Below, piece after piece: positions 45,983 to 54,364 of a stretch of DNA of 64,000 bases. Position numbers and translations under genes: made by a program. The notes beneath the pieces are model-generated. The model made no database searches. It worked only from the letters and a program-made list of their open reading frames with translations, and had not been told where the DNA came from. How positions within the stretch are numbered: the stretch's first letter is position 1; every line of letters starts with the position of its first letter. The stretch is from Hymenobacter elongatus (GTDB lineage Bacteria; Bacteroidota; Bacteroidia; Cytophagales; Hymenobacteraceae), in assembly GCF_004745955.1 (NCBI RefSeq), contig NZ_SRLD01000022.1, positions 1-64,000 on the forward strand, given 5' to 3'.

Positions 45983-46969
45983 TTAAAACGAGCGGGGCGT
46001 GTTGTCTACTTGGCCTGAAGGAGTGGTCTGCACGTGCTGCTTGAAATATTCCAGCGTGCGGCGCAGGCCTTCGGCACGGTCTACCTTCGGCTCCCAGCCC
46101 AAAATCTCGCGGGCCTTGGAAATATCGGGCTTGCGCTTCATGGGGTCGTTTTGCGGCAGCTCCTGGTAGGTGGGCTTGAACTCCACGTTCATGAGCTTGG
46201 CAATTTCTTCGCCGAACTCCTTAATCGTGATTTCATCGGGGTTGCCTACGTTCACGGGCAGGGCATAGTCGCTCAGCAAGAGGCGGTAGATGCCTTCCAC
46301 TAGGTCGTCGACGTAGCAAAACGAGCGGGTTTGGGAACCGTCGCCGAAGACCGTCAGATTTTCACCGCGCAACGCCTGGCTCAGGAAAGCCGGCAATACG
46401 CGGCCGTCGTTGAGGCGCATGCGGGGACCGTAGGTATTGAAGATTCGTACGATGCGCGTCTCCAGACCGTGGTGGTTGTGATAGGCCATCGTAATGGCCT
46501 CCTGGAAACGCTTAGCCTCGTCGTAGCAGCCGCGCGGACCCACAGGGTTTACGTTGCCGAAATACTCTTCTACCTGCGGATGAACCTCCGGGTCGCCGTA
46601 TACTTCCGAAGTACTGGCAATCAGCATGCGGGCTCCCTTCACGCGGGCCAGGCCCAACAGGTTATGCGTGCCCAGTGAGCCAACTTTCAGCGTCTGAATC
46701 GGAATTTTCAGGTAGTCGATCGGCGAAGCCGGCGAGGCGAAGTGCAGGATGTAGTCGAGCTTGCCGGGCACGAAAACGAATTTCGATACGTCGGCGTGGT
46801 GAAACTCGAAATCCTCACGACCAAACAGGTGCTCGATATTGGCCAAGTCACCCGTAATCAGGTTATCCATGGCAATAACATGGTACCCTTCGGCCAGGAA
46901 CCGGTCGCAGAGGTGGGAGCCCAGAAAGCCGGCACCTCCGGTAATCAGAATACGTTTTTTGTCAGACAT
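45983..46969 (-). CDS. UDP-glucuronate decarboxylase (UXS)
   Basis: The 328-residue SDR enzyme converts UDP-glucuronate to UDP-xylose. It has [15 protein letters not shown] for NAD binding, [18 protein letters not shown], the catalytic STSEVYGDP and YDEAKR (Tyr and Lys), and [10 protein letters not shown], all diagnostic of UXS. Ugd, which makes its substrate, is encoded 94 bases upstream on the same strand, so the pair supplies UDP-xylose to the locus. Confidence 0.93.
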   Translation of the reverse strand: MSDKKRILITGGAGFLGSHLCDRFLAEGYHVIAMDNLITGDLANIEHLFGREDFEFHHADVSKFVFVPGKLDYILHFASPASPIDYLKIPIQTLKVGSLGTHNLLGLARVKGARMLIASTSEVYGDPEVHPQVEEYFGNVNPVGPRGCYDEAKRFQEAITMAYHNHHGLETRIVRIFNTYGPRMRLNDGRVLPAFLSQALRGENLTVFGDGSQTRSFCYVDDLVEGIYRLLLSDYALPVNVGNPDEITIKEFGEEIAKLMNVEFKPTYQELPQNDPMKRKPDISKAREILGWEPKVDRAEGLRRTLEYFKQHVQTTPSGQVDNTPRSF

Positions 46970-47063
46970 AATGCAGGGTTTTGTGCTTGATAGTGCAGGC
47001 TTGGCGCCCTAGCAGACAGAGCCGGAAACGGTTTTTCGGACGCTGTCTGCTAGTTTTTATACG

Positions 47064-48404
47064 CTAGGCAACTGGCTCTTTGTGGTCGGTCCGGATACCA
47101 ATGCAATGGTAGGTGAAGCCCGCTTCGTGCAGCTCCTTGGCATCGTAGATGTTACGGCCATCGAAGATGGTTTTCTGCTTCATGAGCCGCGCCACCACCT
47201 CGAAGTTAGGCGAGCGGAAATCAGGCCACTCGGTCACAATCAGCAAGGCATCGGCGTCGATCAAAGCATCAAATTCGTCCTTGGCGTAGGTAATACGCTC
47301 ACCCAACGAGTGCTTTGCCTCGGCAATAGCCACCGGGTCGTAGGCCGAAACGGTGCAGCCGGCTTCCAGCAGCTTCTCGATGATAACCAAGGAAGGCGCT
47401 TCGCGCATGTCGTCGGTTTTTGGCTTGAACGAGAGGCCCCACACGGCCATTTTCTTGCCCTTCAGGTCGCCGCCAAAGTGCTTGTTCACCTTGTCGAACA
47501 GAACTTCTTTCTGGGCCTCATTCACGCTTTCTACGGCCTTGAGCACCTGCATCTCGTAGCCGTTCTCGGCGGCCGTCTTGATGAGGGCTTTCACGTCCTT
47601 AGGAAAGCAGGAGCCGCCGTAGCCGATGCCGGGATAGATGAACTTGGTGCCGATGCGGGCGTCGGAGCCGATACCTTTGCGTACCATGTTCACATCGGCA
47701 CCCATGATTTCGCACAGGTTGGCAATGTCATTCATGAACGAGATTTTGGTCGCCAGCATCGAGTTGGCGGCGTATTTCGTCATTTCGGCCGATGGAATAT
47801 CCATAAAGATAATCGGGTGGCCATTGAGCAGGAAGGGCTTGTAGAGCTTGCTCATTACCTCCTCGGCGCGCGTCGAAGCGACACCCACCACGATACGGTC
47901 GGGCTTGAGAAAGTCGTCGATAGCCGCGCCTTCTTTCAGGAATTCCGGATTGGAAGCCACATCGAACTCGATGGTTTCGCCGCGCTTAGCCAAAGCCTTC
48001 TCAATTTCGGCGCGCACTTTGGCAGCCGTACCAACTGGCACCGTGCTCTTGGTCACGATGACGCCGTAGTTATTCATGTGCTCACCGATGCCGCGGGCCA
48101 CGGCCAGCACGTATTTCAGGTCGGCCGAGCCGTCTTCGCCGGGCGGGGTACCTACCGCAATAAAGGCCACATCAGCATCCTTGATGCCATCGGCTAAGCT
48201 GGTAGAAAAGTGTAGGCGGCCTTTTTCGACGTTGCGGCTTACCATTTCTTCCAGACCCGGCTCATAAATCGGCAGGATGCCCTTGTGCAGGTTGTCGATT
48301 TTTTTCTGGTCGATGTCGATACAAGTGACATCAATTCCGACCTCGGCGAAGCACGTGCCGGTCACCAGCCCTACATAGCCAGTACCTACTACTGCGATTT
48401 TCAT
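47064..48404 (-). CDS. ugd: UDP-glucose 6-dehydrogenase
   Basis: The 446-residue enzyme oxidises UDP-glucose to UDP-glucuronate with two NAD+. The Rossmann start is KIAVVGTGYVGLVTGTCFAE, the catalytic Cys lies in GYGGSCFPKDVKAL near residue 260, and the C-terminal UDP-binding part has WGLSFKPKTDDMREAPS. It is full-length for the family. It precedes the UXS gene on the same strand and so begins the UDP-xylose branch of the glycan locus. Confidence 0.96.
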   Translation of the reverse strand: MKIAVVGTGYVGLVTGTCFAEVGIDVTCIDIDQKKIDNLHKGILPIYEPGLEEMVSRNVEKGRLHFSTSLADGIKDADVAFIAVGTPPGEDGSADLKYVLAVARGIGEHMNNYGVIVTKSTVPVGTAAKVRAEIEKALAKRGETIEFDVASNPEFLKEGAAIDDFLKPDRIVVGVASTRAEEVMSKLYKPFLLNGHPIIFMDIPSAEMTKYAANSMLATKISFMNDIANLCEIMGADVNMVRKGIGSDARIGTKFIYPGIGYGGSCFPKDVKALIKTAAENGYEMQVLKAVESVNEAQKEVLFDKVNKHFGGDLKGKKMAVWGLSFKPKTDDMREAPSLVIIEKLLEAGCTVSAYDPVAIAEAKHSLGERITYAKDEFDALIDADALLIVTEWPDFRSPNFEVVARLMKQKTIFDGRNIYDAKELHEAGFTYHCIGIRTDHKEPVA

Positions 48405-48595
48405 ATGGTTCGAGTTTTTGAAACGGGTATTTCAGTTGAAGTTCAAAGCGACTCGCCGGGAGCGGCAGGCCGTTAAAAGTAAGAAGTCAGGACTACGTGG
48501 CTACTAGGTGTACTGAAAATCCCGGCGCGGGTTCTGGGCATGACCAGAGGGCATATATCGTTCGGTAGAAATATAGCGCCGGGCATCGTCTTCAT

Positions 48596-49333
48596 TCAGA
48601 TCCGGGCCAGTAATCCATACTTGATGATGCAATAGATGGCGCGGAATCCGTCGCGCCAGTCAATTTTTTTGCCTTCAGCGTACGTCCGGCCGTAGTAGCT
48701 GATGCCGACTTCATAGATGCGTACGTTTGGCACCCGTGCTACCTTGGCCGTTACCTCGGGCTCGAAGCCAAAGCGTTTTTCCTCCAGCAGCAGCCCTTGC
48801 AGGATGTCGCGCCGGAACAGCTTGTAGCCCGTTTCCATATCGGTCAGGTTCAGATCAGAAAACGCGTTGGACAGGAAAGTCAGCATCTTATTGCCGATGC
48901 TGTGCCAGAAGAACAGAATGCGGTGTGGGTTGCTGCCAATGAAGCGTGAGCCATATACCACATCGGCGAAGCCCCGCAGCACGGGACTTAGCAACAGGTT
49001 GTATTCCTGGGGGTCATACTCCAGATCGGCATCCTGAATGATGATGTAGTCGCCGGTGGCGTGCTGAATGCCGGTGTGCAGCGCGGCTCCTTTCCCTTGG
49101 TTCACGGCGTGCTTCAGGTAGCGAATTGGCATGTCCGGATTGGCCGCCATGTAGCGCTCAATGGACTCTTCCGTGTTGTCGCGTGAGCAGTCATTCACAA
49201 TGATGACCTCTTTACTCATATTGCCCGTGAGCTTTACGGCCTTAAGCTGATCCAGAATCAGGTGAATAGTTGTCCCTTCGTTGTACGCCGGAATAATGAC
49301 AGAGAGCGTACGCGGTGGAAACTGGATACTCAA
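48596..49333 (-). CDS. Glycosyltransferase, family 2 (DPM1-like without anchor)
   Basis: The 245-residue GT-A protein reads [34 protein letters not shown] and the metal site [36 protein letters not shown] and [15 protein letters not shown] place it in the widespread DPM1-like GT2 group. It has no C-terminal membrane helices. The start is apparently TTG (49333), as no ATG or GTG occurs between it and the stop codon upstream at 49412. Confidence 0.87.
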   Translation of the reverse strand: MSIQFPPRTLSVIIPAYNEGTTIHLILDQLKAVKLTGNMSKEVIIVNDCSRDNTEESIERYMAANPDMPIRYLKHAVNQGKGAALHTGIQHATGDYIIIQDADLEYDPQEYNLLLSPVLRGFADVVYGSRFIGSNPHRILFFWHSIGNKMLTFLSNAFSDLNLTDMETGYKLFRRDILQGLLLEEKRFGFEPEVTAKVARVPNVRIYEVGISYYGRTYAEGKKIDWRDGFRAIYCIIKYGLLARI

Positions 49334-49411
49334 AGGAGAAGGCGTAAGAGATGATCGAAATAAGAGAAGGTAGGTGCCGTGAAACCAGCAGCAAATTGAG
49401 CAAAGCGGCTT

Positions 49412-51316
49412 TTACTGCATGTGCCGTTTCCACCAGTGCTGAAACACGATAAGCGCCCAGATGCGGGCGTGCACGTCGCCAGGGTTGCGGGAGAAAAGCT
49501 GCGCCTTGAGCGCCCGAATACCATCAACGCTGAAAATTCCCTGGGCTTCGATAAACCCGTCGGATAATAAGTCGTCTTCAATTAAGGGCCGCAGCTCGTT
49601 GCGAAACCACTTGAGCAGCGGTACCTCGAAACCGTGTTTCGGCCGCTTATACAGCTCCTCGGGCAGCATGGGCCGAAACGCATCCTGCACGATTCGCTTC
49701 TTCATCTTCGCGTCGATTTTGCTGGCGACGGGCAACGAGAAAGCGAAGTTCACAACGTTGGGGTCGAGGAAGGGCGGGCGCACCTCCAGCGAGTTGGCCA
49801 TGCTCATCAGGTCCACCTTCGCGAGCATGTCGTAGGGCAGCACCAGGTTCATATCCGTAAGCAGCACCTCGTTCAGGTCGCCATCGGTGTGCAGGTGCTC
49901 CAGAATGTCGCGGCGGCGCTTTTCGGCCAGTTTCTTGCCCACTTTCCGGCGCGAGTCAGCGCTGAGCAGGCTGCGGGCATCCTTCTCATTGACGAACGTG
50001 GCCCAATCCCAGTACCGGTCTTTGGCCCCGCTAAGCATGCCGCGCGAGAAGCGTTGAAACTGCCGGATGCGGTTACCGAAGAAGGAGTTACGCGACTTAG
50101 GCAGCACGTCCCACAGCAGGTTCAGGCCCGTCACGGCTTCGGCCTTAAAGCCACCCTGGCGCACCTGAAACTCACCCATGTGCTTGTTGTAGCCCGCAAA
50201 CATTTCGTCGGCCCCATCGCCTGAAAGTGCTACCGTGGCCTTTTGCCGGGTGCGCTTGCTCAGTATGTAGACGGCCAGCGCCGACGAGTCGGCAAAGGGC
50301 TCGTCGATGTAGTCGAGTACGTCGAAGATATGGTCGTACAGGTCCTGGTTGGTGAGGGAGAAAACTGTGTGGTTGGTTTTGTAGCGCTCCGCTACCAGCT
50401 TGGCGTATTTGGTTTCGTCGAAGAAGGGCTCGTCGCGGTAGCCGATGCTGAACGTGTTCAGGTGCTGGGTGTGGCGCGAGGCCAAGGCCACGACCACCGA
50501 CGAGTCGATACCGCCGCTCAGGAAAGCGCCCACGGGTACGTCGGCCACCAGCCGGCGGGCCGTGGCGTCGTCGAGCAGGGTGATGAGTTTTTGCTGCTGC
50601 TGCTCGTAGCTGAGCTTATTGCGGGCGGCTTTTTTCGGGTCGTAGGGAATCTTGTACCACTGCTTGCCGACTACTTTATTGCCCTTAATGAAAAGGTAAT
50701 GGCCGGGCAGCAATTTCTTAACGCCTTTGAAAATAGACGCCGGCCCCGGGATGTAGTTAAGCTGCAGATAATGACTCAGGGCCACGTAGTCGAGCTTGCG
50801 TGGGATACCCAGCGCCAGCAGCGACTTCATCTCAGAGGCAAAAAAGAGCTTGTCTTCGTCGCGGTATATCAGCAGGGGCTTCTCCCCCATCCGGTCGCGG
50901 GCGATGAACAGGGAATCTTCCTCCTTATCGTAGATGGCCAAGCCAAAGAAACCGTTGAGCTTCTTCAGAAAACCACGGCCCTCGGAGATATAGAGGTTCA
51001 GAATCACCTCCGTATCGGTTTGGGAATGAAACCGATGCCCTTTCTTGAGCAGCTTCTGGCGCAGCTCCCGGAAGTTAAAAATCTCTCCGTTGAAGACAAT
51101 GGTGTAGCGGCCCGACTCGTCGGTCATGGGCTGATTGCCATCGGCCGACAGATCGAGAATGGCCAGGCGACGAAAACCCAGGCCGCAACGGTCGTACACG
51201 AAATGCCCCTGGGAGTCGGGCCCACGGCTGACAATAGCATCGGTTGAGGCATGTAGCGCCGACAAGGAAAGGCGTCCAGCGTCGGTAAAGGCGAATACTC
51301 CGGTGATTCCACACAT
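49412..51316 (-). CDS. asnB: Asparagine synthase (glutamine-hydrolysing) family
   Basis: The 634-residue protein begins MCGITGVFAF with the N-terminal nucleophile Cys of class II glutamine amidotransferases (after Met removal), has the glutaminase motifs FNGEIFNFREL and RGPDSQGHF, then an ATP-pyrophosphatase domain with PVGAFLSGGIDSSVVVALAS. It is longer than E. coli AsnB (554) and matches the ExoSort/polysaccharide-associated type found beside glycan genes, which may amidate a uronic acid rather than aspartate. Which substrate it uses cannot be read. Confidence 0.9.
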   Translation of the reverse strand: MCGITGVFAFTDAGRLSLSALHASTDAIVSRGPDSQGHFVYDRCGLGFRRLAILDLSADGNQPMTDESGRYTIVFNGEIFNFRELRQKLLKKGHRFHSQTDTEVILNLYISEGRGFLKKLNGFFGLAIYDKEEDSLFIARDRMGEKPLLIYRDEDKLFFASEMKSLLALGIPRKLDYVALSHYLQLNYIPGPASIFKGVKKLLPGHYLFIKGNKVVGKQWYKIPYDPKKAARNKLSYEQQQQKLITLLDDATARRLVADVPVGAFLSGGIDSSVVVALASRHTQHLNTFSIGYRDEPFFDETKYAKLVAERYKTNHTVFSLTNQDLYDHIFDVLDYIDEPFADSSALAVYILSKRTRQKATVALSGDGADEMFAGYNKHMGEFQVRQGGFKAEAVTGLNLLWDVLPKSRNSFFGNRIRQFQRFSRGMLSGAKDRYWDWATFVNEKDARSLLSADSRRKVGKKLAEKRRRDILEHLHTDGDLNEVLLTDMNLVLPYDMLAKVDLMSMANSLEVRPPFLDPNVVNFAFSLPVASKIDAKMKKRIVQDAFRPMLPEELYKRPKHGFEVPLLKWFRNELRPLIEDDLLSDGFIEAQGIFSVDGIRALKAQLFSRNPGDVHARIWALIVFQHWWKRHMQ

Positions 51317-51326
51317 AATTAGCGGG

Positions 51327-51334
51327 CAAAAGTA
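51327..51334 (-). promoter_or_regulatory. Candidate -7 box 10 bases before asnB
   Basis: The minus strand reads TACTTTTG, an exact TAnnTTTG match, followed by CCCGCTAATT and ATG. The short spacing implies a very short or absent leader. Confidence 0.4.
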
Positions 51335-51445
51335 CGAACTCTGAGGACTTGCATTCCGAAAAAGTAGCAGCGCGGCCCCGCAACCAAAGCCGTGCCATGC
51401 TAGTAAACCCTCTTAACTTTTCCACTCTTTAGCTATTTCGGACCG

Positions 51446-51949
51446 ATGGACCTTCAACAGCAAATGGACTTACAACAGCAATTTGAAGCCGCCGTAACGC
51501 GGGTAGACGGGTTGCCGGGCGACAAAGCCGCCGCCCACATGACAGAGCTTTACGGCCTCTATAAGCAGGCCACCGAAGGTGACCATGACACCAAAGGCGA
51601 AACCGTAGGCGACGACTCGCCCGACAACCCCAGCGGCCAGCCCGGCATGTCGCAGGCGCAATGGGATTCGTGGAGCAAGTTCAAAGGCCTCGACGAAACC
51701 GATGCCAAGCGCCAATACGTGGAGAAAGTGAATACGTTGGCGGGCCCCGTCGGCGAAAAAGCCACGATTCTCACGGGCAACGGCCAACCAGCCACGGCGA
51801 GCCAGGTGAACAGCGGGCAGTCCGAAAACACAACCACCTCGCAGCAGCCGGACAGTGGCCCCGGTGTATCACAAGGAGGTCTGCGCGGTGATATTACGGC
51901 CGGTGCGCCCTACGGCGGCGAGGATAAGCTGAAAGGCGAGCAGAGTTAG
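51446..51949 (+). CDS. Acyl-CoA-binding protein (ACBP) domain protein
   Basis: The 167-residue protein has an ACBP four-helix domain in about residues 7-95: LQQQFEAAVTRVDGLPG, MTELYGLYKQATEGD, AQWDSWSKFKGLDETDAKRQYVEKVNTL (in parts WDSWSKFKGLDE and AKRQYVEKVNTL). Residues 96-167 are low-complexity (Gln, Ser, Gly, Thr rich). ACBPs bind medium and long acyl-CoA esters in the cytoplasm; bacterial forms are scarce. The N-terminus repeats MDLQQQ twice, so the start may be 51446 or 51464. It is divergent from asnB. Confidence 0.85.
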   Translation: MDLQQQMDLQQQFEAAVTRVDGLPGDKAAAHMTELYGLYKQATEGDHDTKGETVGDDSPDNPSGQPGMSQAQWDSWSKFKGLDETDAKRQYVEKVNTLAGPVGEKATILTGNGQPATASQVNSGQSENTTTSQQPDSGPGVSQGGLRGDITAGAPYGGEDKLKGEQS

Positions 51950-52026
51950 CCGCGCGACGTGAAGCCAGCTCGGCCACTACCAAACCCGAAGCCTTCTTTC
52001 GGTTGAAACGGCAAGGTTGTTTCGCT

Positions 52027-52069
52027 GAAAACACAAAAGCCGCTCACGTTGAGCGGCTTTTGTGTTTTC
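52027..52069. terminator. Bidirectional terminator
   Basis: A near-perfect palindrome with arms GAAAACACAAAAGCCGCTCA and its complement around a CGTT loop has A- and T-runs at both sides. It separates the ACBP gene (+) and the GlcD gene (-), which converge here. Confidence 0.9.
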
Positions 52070-52090
52070 AGCAGATCAGGAGCCGCCACA

Positions 52091-53500
52091 CTAGAAGATC
52101 TTGCCCGGATTCATGATACCGTGCGGATCAAATACCTTTTTGATGCCGCGCATGAGGGCCAAATTCGCTTCGGGCAGGGCAATGCCGATGTACTGCTTCT
52201 GCACCAGCCCGATGCCGTGCTCCCCGCTGATGGTACCGCCGAGCTTGACGCACAGCTCAAATATCTCCGTTATGGGCTTGCGCAGCCCTACGTTCCACAT
52301 GTCATCGTCGAAGTCGCCCCGGATGATGTTGACGTGCAGGTTACCGTCGCCGGCGTGGCCGTAGCACACGCTCTTGAACCCATAGCGCTGCCCGATTTCC
52401 TTTACGCCCTTGAGCAGTGTGGGCAGCTCGGCGCGGGGTACCACGGTGTCCTCCTCCTTGTACACAGAATTATAGCGCACGGCATTGCCGATGTTGCGGC
52501 GGATTTTCCATAGCTCGTCTTTCTGGGCAGCCGTGTCGGCTAGCAGAATATCGCCCACATCGTACTTTTCCAGCACGGCGTACACTTGCTCGGCTTCCTT
52601 GTAGAGCTGGTCCAGATCCTGCCCATCCAGCTCAATAAGCAAGTGGGCGCGAATGTCGGCGGGCAGCTTGATGTCGATGTTGAGGTAGCGCGCCGACCAC
52701 TCAATAGCCTCGCGCTCCATAAACTCCATGCCCGAGGGCACGATGCCGGCCCGGAAGGTTTCGGATACGGCTTCGGCGGCCTGCTCCTCGCGGCGGAAGG
52801 GCACCAGCATCAGAATGCTTTGCTGCGGGTACGGAATCAGCCGAAAAACAACGCACGTAATAATCCCCAAAGTGCCTTCCGAACCCACCATAAGCTGCGT
52901 CAGGTTATAGCCCGTGGCATTTTTCAGCGTATTGGCTCCGGTCCAGATGATGTCGCCGGTGGGTAGCACTACCTGCATATTGAGCACGTAGTCTTTCGTG
53001 ACGCCGTATTTCACTGCTTTGGGGCCACCACTGCTCTGGCTGAGGTTGCCACCCAAAAAGCAGCTGCCCTTGCTGGCCGGGTCGGGGGGATAGAACAGGC
53101 CCCGCTCCCGCACGGCATCCTGCAAGGCCTGATTGACCACGCCCGGCTCGACGGTGACCTGCAGATTACGCTCATCGATTTCGATGATGCGGTTCAGCCG
53201 GTCGGTGAGCAGCACCACGCCATGGTGCACCGGCAAAGCGCCCCCGCTCAGGCCCGTGCCTGCTCCGCGGGCCGTAATCGGCACGTAATGCTCGTGGCAC
53301 AGCCGGACAATTTTGCTGATCTGCTCGGCGTTGGCAGGGCGAAGTACTACATCCGGCGCAAAATGCAAATCTTCGGTATGGTCACGACCATAGTCGGCGT
53401 AGGCTTCGGCTTCTATTCGCTGAGCAGTAATCACATACGCTTCTCCTACGATTTGCTCGAAGGCTGCTACCAGTTCGGGAGTCAGGGGTTGGAAATCCAT
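52091..53500 (-). CDS. FAD-linked oxidase, GlcD-type
   Basis: The 469-residue flavoprotein has the PCMH FAD-binding domain in about residues 45-225 (VVLRPANAEQISKIVRLCHE, ITARGAGTGLSGGALPVH, KGSCFLGGNLSQSSGG, MVGSEGTLGIITCVVF) and a C-terminal domain with YGHAGDGNLHVNIIRGDFDDD and SGEHGIGLVQKQYIG. It oxidises a 2-hydroxy acid such as glycolate or lactate; no GlcE or GlcF partner is near, so it may be a stand-alone (D-lactate-type) dehydrogenase. It is divergent from the NlpC/P60 gene. Confidence 0.9.
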   Translation of the reverse strand: MDFQPLTPELVAAFEQIVGEAYVITAQRIEAEAYADYGRDHTEDLHFAPDVVLRPANAEQISKIVRLCHEHYVPITARGAGTGLSGGALPVHHGVVLLTDRLNRIIEIDERNLQVTVEPGVVNQALQDAVRERGLFYPPDPASKGSCFLGGNLSQSSGGPKAVKYGVTKDYVLNMQVVLPTGDIIWTGANTLKNATGYNLTQLMVGSEGTLGIITCVVFRLIPYPQQSILMLVPFRREEQAAEAVSETFRAGIVPSGMEFMEREAIEWSARYLNIDIKLPADIRAHLLIELDGQDLDQLYKEAEQVYAVLEKYDVGDILLADTAAQKDELWKIRRNIGNAVRYNSVYKEEDTVVPRAELPTLLKGVKEIGQRYGFKSVCYGHAGDGNLHVNIIRGDFDDDMWNVGLRKPITEIFELCVKLGGTISGEHGIGLVQKQYIGIALPEANLALMRGIKKVFDPHGIMNPGKIF

Positions 53501-53528
53501 ATATAGAAGGCAGAATGACTGATTCGCG

Positions 53529-53536
53529 TATCTTTG
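53529..53536 (+). promoter_or_regulatory. Candidate -7 box for the NlpC/P60 gene
   Basis: TATCTTTG is an exact TAnnTTTG match, followed by CCCCG and the ATG at 53542. If real, the transcript would be leaderless from this ATG. Confidence 0.4.
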
Positions 53537-53541
53537 CCCCG

Positions 53542-54213
53542 ATGCGGGAACACCTTACGAAGGTACATTATTCGCGCCAGCAGAGTGGCTGGTGGCTCGT
53601 ACTATTGCTTAGCTTTTTGGGGCTGCTGGCTAGCTGCGGAGGCTCCCGCAAGATAAACCAGCGTAACGGCCGCTACTACTCAGCCCGCGAAATGGCGCGC
53701 ATGAAGGCCGATGAGCGACGTCGGCGCGGTGTGCGCCCCACAGCCAAAGCCAAGGCCAAAAGCACTTCACCGGTGGGCAAGACCAAGACCGTAGTAAAGC
53801 GCCGGGTCAGCCCAGGCTCCGTCTCCCGCGACTTAGCGACCGTAATTGAAGCGGCGCGCTCGTATGAGGGCACTCCCTACAAATATGGCGGCACTACCCG
53901 CCTGGGCATGGATTGCTCGGGCTTGCTATGCGCCTCCTTCGCAGCCATTGATGTGCAGATTCCGCGCTCCTCCAACGAGCAAGCCGTGTGGGGAGCCCCT
54001 ATCAAACCCCAGGACCTACAGGCCGGCGATTTAGTATTTTTCGGAGCCTCACCTGGCAGCGGCGCCATTACGCACGTGGGCCTGGTGACGGAAGCCAGCG
54101 CGGAAGGCGTTCAGTTCATCCACTCTTCCAGCTCGTTAGGGGTTGTGGAGAACAGCCTGGAGAGTGACTATTATCTGAGTCGGTTTATCAAAGCGGTAAG
54201 GCCCAGATTGTGA
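53542..54213 (+). CDS. NlpC/P60 lipoprotein endopeptidase
   Basis: From ATG 53542 the protein has 223 residues; the frame opens 9 codons earlier. A lipoprotein signal ends FLGLLASCGGSR, with the acylated Cys at 32. A basic linker (Lys/Arg/Ala rich, about 50-95) leads to the C40 domain: MDCSGLLCASFAAIDV has the nucleophile Cys, and AITHVGLVTEA the His, with HSSSSLGVVE near the end. It cleaves peptidoglycan stem peptides, tethered to a membrane. A GlcD gene lies divergently. Confidence 0.88.
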   Translation: MREHLTKVHYSRQQSGWWLVLLLSFLGLLASCGGSRKINQRNGRYYSAREMARMKADERRRRGVRPTAKAKAKSTSPVGKTKTVVKRRVSPGSVSRDLATVIEAARSYEGTPYKYGGTTRLGMDCSGLLCASFAAIDVQIPRSSNEQAVWGAPIKPQDLQAGDLVFFGASPGSGAITHVGLVTEASAEGVQFIHSSSSLGVVENSLESDYYLSRFIKAVRPRL

Positions 54214-54223
54214 ATTTCCCTCT

Positions 54224-54231
54224 TACCTTTG
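54224..54231 (+). promoter_or_regulatory. Candidate -7 box for the Oar-like receptor gene
   Basis: TACCTTTG fits TAnnTTTG and lies 133 bases before the ATG at 54365, just past the NlpC/P60 stop. A TTG lies 13 bases upstream, closer than the usual 19-21. Confidence 0.4.
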
Positions 54232-54364
54232 TGGTCGTAAAACCCTTGCCTGCGCGGGTTGTGCCAAAGACAATGATTTGGTAACGGAGCTGGCCAAAAT
54301 CGTCCTTACTTTTGCGCTTCGTTTCCCCCCAATGCCTCTTCTTTTTTCACCTATTTACCCATTT

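Noticed and set aside
47082..51247. Long plus-strand open frames opposite ugd and asnB
   Set aside because: They are shadows of two well-conserved genes and show no signal, motif or sensible start.
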